NCBI GenBank assembly: GCA_007123575.1
Contig: SKKV01000232.1
Span: 1 to 17,415 of the forward strand
DNA: 17,415 bases
Source of the DNA: Wenzhouxiangella sp.
GTDB lineage: Bacteria > Pseudomonadota > Gammaproteobacteria > Xanthomonadales > Wenzhouxiangellaceae
Direction of reading: 5' to 3'
Shown here: positions 15,185 through 17,415 of the stretch, in pieces
Layout of the letters: each line of letters starts with the position of its first letter
Position numbering within the stretch: the first letter of the stretch is position 1
Translations under genes and position numbers: made by a program
The notes under the pieces: generated by a model
What the model was told of the DNA's origin: nothing
Seen by the model: only the letters and a program-made list of their open reading frames with translations
Databases searched by the model: none

Positions 15185-15217
15185 CATGGTTCCCGGCCGC
15201 ACGCGCGGTCGGGCTAT
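15185..15217 (-). repeat. REP-like copy 9, diverged
   Basis: It begins CATGGTTCCCGGCC and ends GGTCGGGCTAT, with a CGCACGCGC centre like copy 6. Confidence 0.65.
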
Positions 15218-15234
15218 GGCTGTGAGAATGAAAT

Positions 15235-16404
15235 TCAGCTGACTATTTGGTCGCGGCCGGCGTTTTTGGCTTGGTAGAGGGCTTGGTCGGCGCGGTTGAC
15301 GAGGGCGTCCCAGGATTCGGCTCTGTTCCATTCGACGACACCGAAGCTGGCGGTCAGCGTGACCGCGTCCGGGCCGATGTCTACCGGGTTGTCGGCCAGG
15401 CTGCTGCGGTACCGCTCGGCCACTTCCACGGCCTGCTCGGCCGTCGCACCGGGTAGCAAAACCAGGAACTCTTCGCCGCCATAACGGAAGGCGGTATCAG
15501 AGCCGCGCTTGACCTTCGTCAAATGCTCGGCCACGGCTTTCAGCAGCTTGTCTCCGGCCTGGTGGCCATAGCGATCATTGATCTGCTTGAAATGATCTAG
15601 GTCGAACAGCATGATCGACAGGGGCAGGTCGGCGTCCCGGGACCGCGCCATGGCCTGGGTGGCAAAATCGTCTAGCGACAGGCGGTTATTGATGCCGGTC
15701 AGCGGGTCGATCTGGGCCAACTGCTTCAATTCGACCTGCTTTTCTCGAAACAGCATTACCGCCAGGGCCATGGCAAAGCAGAAACCAAAGATCATCGACA
15801 GCAGGAAATTGATCAGTTGAAGCGGATCCTGCACAAACGAGGTAGTCAAGGCCTTGCTGAACAACGCATAGGCTGCCCGAATCGTCAGAAAGCCCGCATA
15901 ACAATGCAAGATCAACGCGGCCGCTCGAAAATAGAGCCGCATACCCGGCACCTTGGCGCGCCAGAGCAGCAAGCCAGCATAGCCCAACACGAAGATGTAC
16001 CAGCCCGACAGCACGATGATGCGAAGGCGCAGCGACTCGCGCAATTCGGGGAATACGAAGCTGGAGAAGAAACTGACCAGCGCCAGAGCGACCATGAACA
16101 GCACCCAGGGTCGACGTCCCAGATACATTTGAACGCCGATCAGGATCAAGCCGTAGCCGAAACCAATGGTCGCGTTGGCCAAAGCGCCAGCCTGCCAGGC
16201 AGGAATCGGCACAGGTACCGTCTGCAGCAGGTGTCCCAGCAGATAGCCAAGCCCCAGAGTCAGCCCCGCGCCTGCCCACGCCAGCACAGCCCGGCTGCGC
16301 AAGCCCGCAAAATAGATGCCGAGCATGGTCGCAGCCATGAGAAATCCGCCTAGGCTGGACACAAAGGCCAGTGTGCGAACATCCAGCATCAATACAGACA
16401 ACAT
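15235..16404 (-). CDS. Membrane-bound diguanylate cyclase (GGDEF domain)
   Basis: A 389-residue protein predicted to make cyclic di-GMP from two GTP at the inner membrane. Residues about 10-215 contain roughly seven hydrophobic segments, forming a membrane sensory module of unidentified type. A short linker (FREKQVELKQL) leads to the GGDEF domain (about 225-389), starting DPLTGINNRLSL. It has the metal-binding FDLDHFKQIND motif, active-site GGEEF at 309-313, and an RxxD product-inhibition site (RGSD, 300-303) exactly five residues before it, so it is probably catalytically active and feedback-controlled. ATG 16404 was chosen because GAGGAAG (16411-16417) lies 6 bp upstream. The frame stays open to 17199, but that extension runs antisense to murU and has no protein-like character. 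It is divergent from murU and convergent with amgK. Confidence 0.94.
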   Translation of the reverse strand: MLSVLMLDVRTLAFVSSLGGFLMAATMLGIYFAGLRSRAVLAWAGAGLTLGLGYLLGHLLQTVPVPIPAWQAGALANATIGFGYGLILIGVQMYLGRRPWVLFMVALALVSFFSSFVFPELRESLRLRIIVLSGWYIFVLGYAGLLLWRAKVPGMRLYFRAAALILHCYAGFLTIRAAYALFSKALTTSFVQDPLQLINFLLSMIFGFCFAMALAVMLFREKQVELKQLAQIDPLTGINNRLSLDDFATQAMARSRDADLPLSIMLFDLDHFKQINDRYGHQAGDKLLKAVAEHLTKVKRGSDTAFRYGGEEFLVLLPGATAEQAVEVAERYRSSLADNPVDIGPDAVTLTASFGVVEWNRAESWDALVNRADQALYQAKNAGRDQIVS

Positions 16405-16633
16405 TTGGCGCTTCCTCGGGTTGGCTCCAGGCCCGACAATCGGCCGGACACGAACATACCATGCAAAAATCAGGCCTGCCGATCGAAAATCGACTACGCG
16501 ATCACGGTTATTGTCCGGGACTACGGGCCCGATCGCACTTCCATGGCTCCCAACGGTCGCGGGCGCAGGCTCCAAGAAAGAATTTGACATGCAGCCTGAA
16601 CGGTCGCTTTGCGACTGAGCTAAGCTCACAACC

Positions 16634-17314
16634 ATGCATGCCATGATTCTTGCCGCGGGGCGCGGCGAGCGGTTGCGACCGCTGACTGACACCACTCCCA
16701 AGCCGCTGATCGAAGTCGGCGGCAAGCCCTTGATCGAGCACCACCTGGAGCGGCTTGCCGAAGCCGAAGTCGGACGCGTGGTTATCAACCTGGGCTGGCT
16801 GGGAGAGCAGATTGCAGGAAGCCTGGGCAGCGGCGATCGCTTCGGCCTGGAGATCCAGTATTCCCCGGAGCCGCCGGGCGCACTGGAGACCGCCGGCGGA
16901 ATCATCCAGGCCCTGCCGATGCTCGGGTCCGGTCCGTTCCTGGTCATCGCTGGCGACATCCTGTGTGATTTCCCGTTTTCCCGGCTGCGCCACTTGCCGG
17001 ATGAGGCGATGGCCCACCTGGTGATGGTCAACAATCCCGCGCACAATCCGGACGGTGATTTCGCCCTGGAAGACGGCTGGCTGACCCTGGATGGCGCGCA
17101 GCGCTTCACGTTTTCGGGCATTGGTCTGTATCGGCCAGCGCTGTTTGAAACGCTGACGCCGGGACGACGGGCGCTGCGACCGGTGTTCGAGTCAGCCATC
17201 GGCCGTGGTCAGATTACCGCCAGCCTGCATCGGGGCTACTGGTCAGACGTTGGCACATCAGCGCGGCTTGATGATGCCCGACGCGCCTGGCCGGCTAGCC
17301 TGGATAATTCATGA
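16634..17314 (+). CDS. murU: N-acetylmuramate alpha-1-phosphate uridylyltransferase MurU
   Basis: A 226-residue nucleotidyltransferase that joins UTP and MurNAc-1-phosphate to give UDP-MurNAc, completing the AmgK-MurU salvage route. Seen: the N-terminal nucleotide-binding motif ILAAGRGERLRPLTD (residues 5-19), TPKPLIEVGGKPL, a sugar-nucleotide GDILCDF motif near residue 98, and the C-terminal GYWSDVGT motif. The length agrees with Pseudomonas MurU. The 229-bp divergent region 16405-16633 upstream holds a TTGACA -35-like box (16584-16589) without a good -10, and small hairpins at 16603-16615 and 16617-16627. No clear Shine-Dalgarno precedes the ATG. Confidence 0.93.
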   Translation: MHAMILAAGRGERLRPLTDTTPKPLIEVGGKPLIEHHLERLAEAEVGRVVINLGWLGEQIAGSLGSGDRFGLEIQYSPEPPGALETAGGIIQALPMLGSGPFLVIAGDILCDFPFSRLRHLPDEAMAHLVMVNNPAHNPDGDFALEDGWLTLDGAQRFTFSGIGLYRPALFETLTPGRRALRPVFESAIGRGQITASLHRGYWSDVGTSARLDDARRAWPASLDNS

Positions 17315-17342
17315 ACTCGCGCGATGATCGCGCAGGATATTG

Positions 17343-17415
17343 TTCGCACAGTGGATTTTCCGATGGAGCGCCGTATCGGGCCATACGGCCGACTGAGGAA
17401 AATCCGCTGTGCGGA
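17343..17415. repeat. Long inverted repeat with nested hairpin at the window edge
   Basis: The 19-nt arms 17343-17361 and 17397-17415 pair throughout as RNA with two G-U wobbles. Inside, GCCGTAT (17370-17376) and ATACGGC (17383-17389) form a perfect second stem. It starts 29 bp after the murU stop codon. The right arm ends exactly at the window edge, so the full extent is unknown. Confidence 0.8.

Larger units (their letters stand above)
14891..15217. repeat. Second REP-like cluster, between convergent amgK and the diguanylate cyclase gene
   Basis: The 390-bp gap 14845-15234 has no credible gene. It contains a plus copy at 14891-14921 identical over 31 nt to copies at 5922 and 6188, a minus copy at 15099-15129, and a diverged copy at 15185-15217. 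Partial CATGGGCCCC halves lie at 14860 and 15031. The GGCTTTTG motif precedes the copies at 15099 and 15185, as in the first cluster. Confidence 0.85.

Noticed and set aside
14489..15331. Minus-strand frame of 280 codons across the amgK end and the second repeat cluster
   Set aside because: Pro/Ser/Arg-rich and repeat-derived, and antisense to amgK.
16405..17199. Upstream extension of the diguanylate cyclase frame (to 654 codons)
   Set aside because: The extra 265 codons are antisense to murU, lack protein-like character, and are unnecessary given ATG 16404 with a good Shine-Dalgarno.

Overview
This 17.4 kb window comes from a GC-rich bacterial chromosome, most likely a gammaproteobacterium of the Xanthomonadales (Lysobacterales)/Wenzhouxiangella type. 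That placement is an inference. It rests on the SUF operon layout, which is headed by an Rrf2 regulator of the 'suf_reg_Xantho' kind and uses SufU instead of SufE/SufA, on the AmgK/MurU peptidoglycan-recycling pair, and on the dense dispersed intergenic repeats. No phage genes, transposase or CRISPR array is visible.

Layout. (a) 1-547: an initiator tRNA-fMet on the minus strand with a near-consensus promoter, then a gene-free, hairpin-rich block closed by a long inverted repeat (168-440), and a G-run tract. (b) 548-4688, plus strand: a compact cluster of a secreted S9 prolyl-oligopeptidase-type peptidase, a short-chain dehydrogenase/reductase and a predicted lipoprotein of the serine beta-lactamase-like family. 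The genes are 3 bp apart or overlap. (c) 4690-4748: two adjacent heptanucleotide tandem repeats, followed by an unrecognised multi-pass membrane protein (4849-5847). (d) 5848-6497: a convergent intergenic block packed with REP-like palindromes. (e) 6498-12452, minus strand: the SUF iron-sulfur assembly operon in transcription order regulator-sufB-sufC-sufD-sufS-sufU. Two intergenic gaps in it carry large inverted repeats, and SufU lacks its third conserved cysteine. (f) 12604-13698, minus strand: a secreted protein with two DUF4397 domains, ending in a strong rho-independent terminator just upstream of the suf promoter. (g) 13852-17314: amgK (+) and murU (+), separated by a second REP cluster and by a membrane-bound diguanylate cyclase on the opposite strand. 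(h) 17315-17415: a long inverted repeat that runs to the window edge.

How the genes work together. The suf genes form one functional unit. SufS takes sulfur from cysteine, SufU-like protein would accept or relay it, SufBCD is the ATP-driven scaffold, and the Rrf2 protein probably senses cluster status and controls the operon. AmgK and MurU convert recovered MurNAc to UDP-MurNAc via MurNAc-1-phosphate, bypassing de novo synthesis. The three-gene peptidase cluster looks co-transcribed, but no shared pathway can be read from the sequence.

I did not find a clearly new defence or mobile system. The best leads are the SufU variant, the REP family (three identical 31-nt copies about 9 kb apart, one element supplying the sufU stop codon), the duplicated amgK 3' end, the split amgK/murU pair, and the foldable gaps inside the suf operon.
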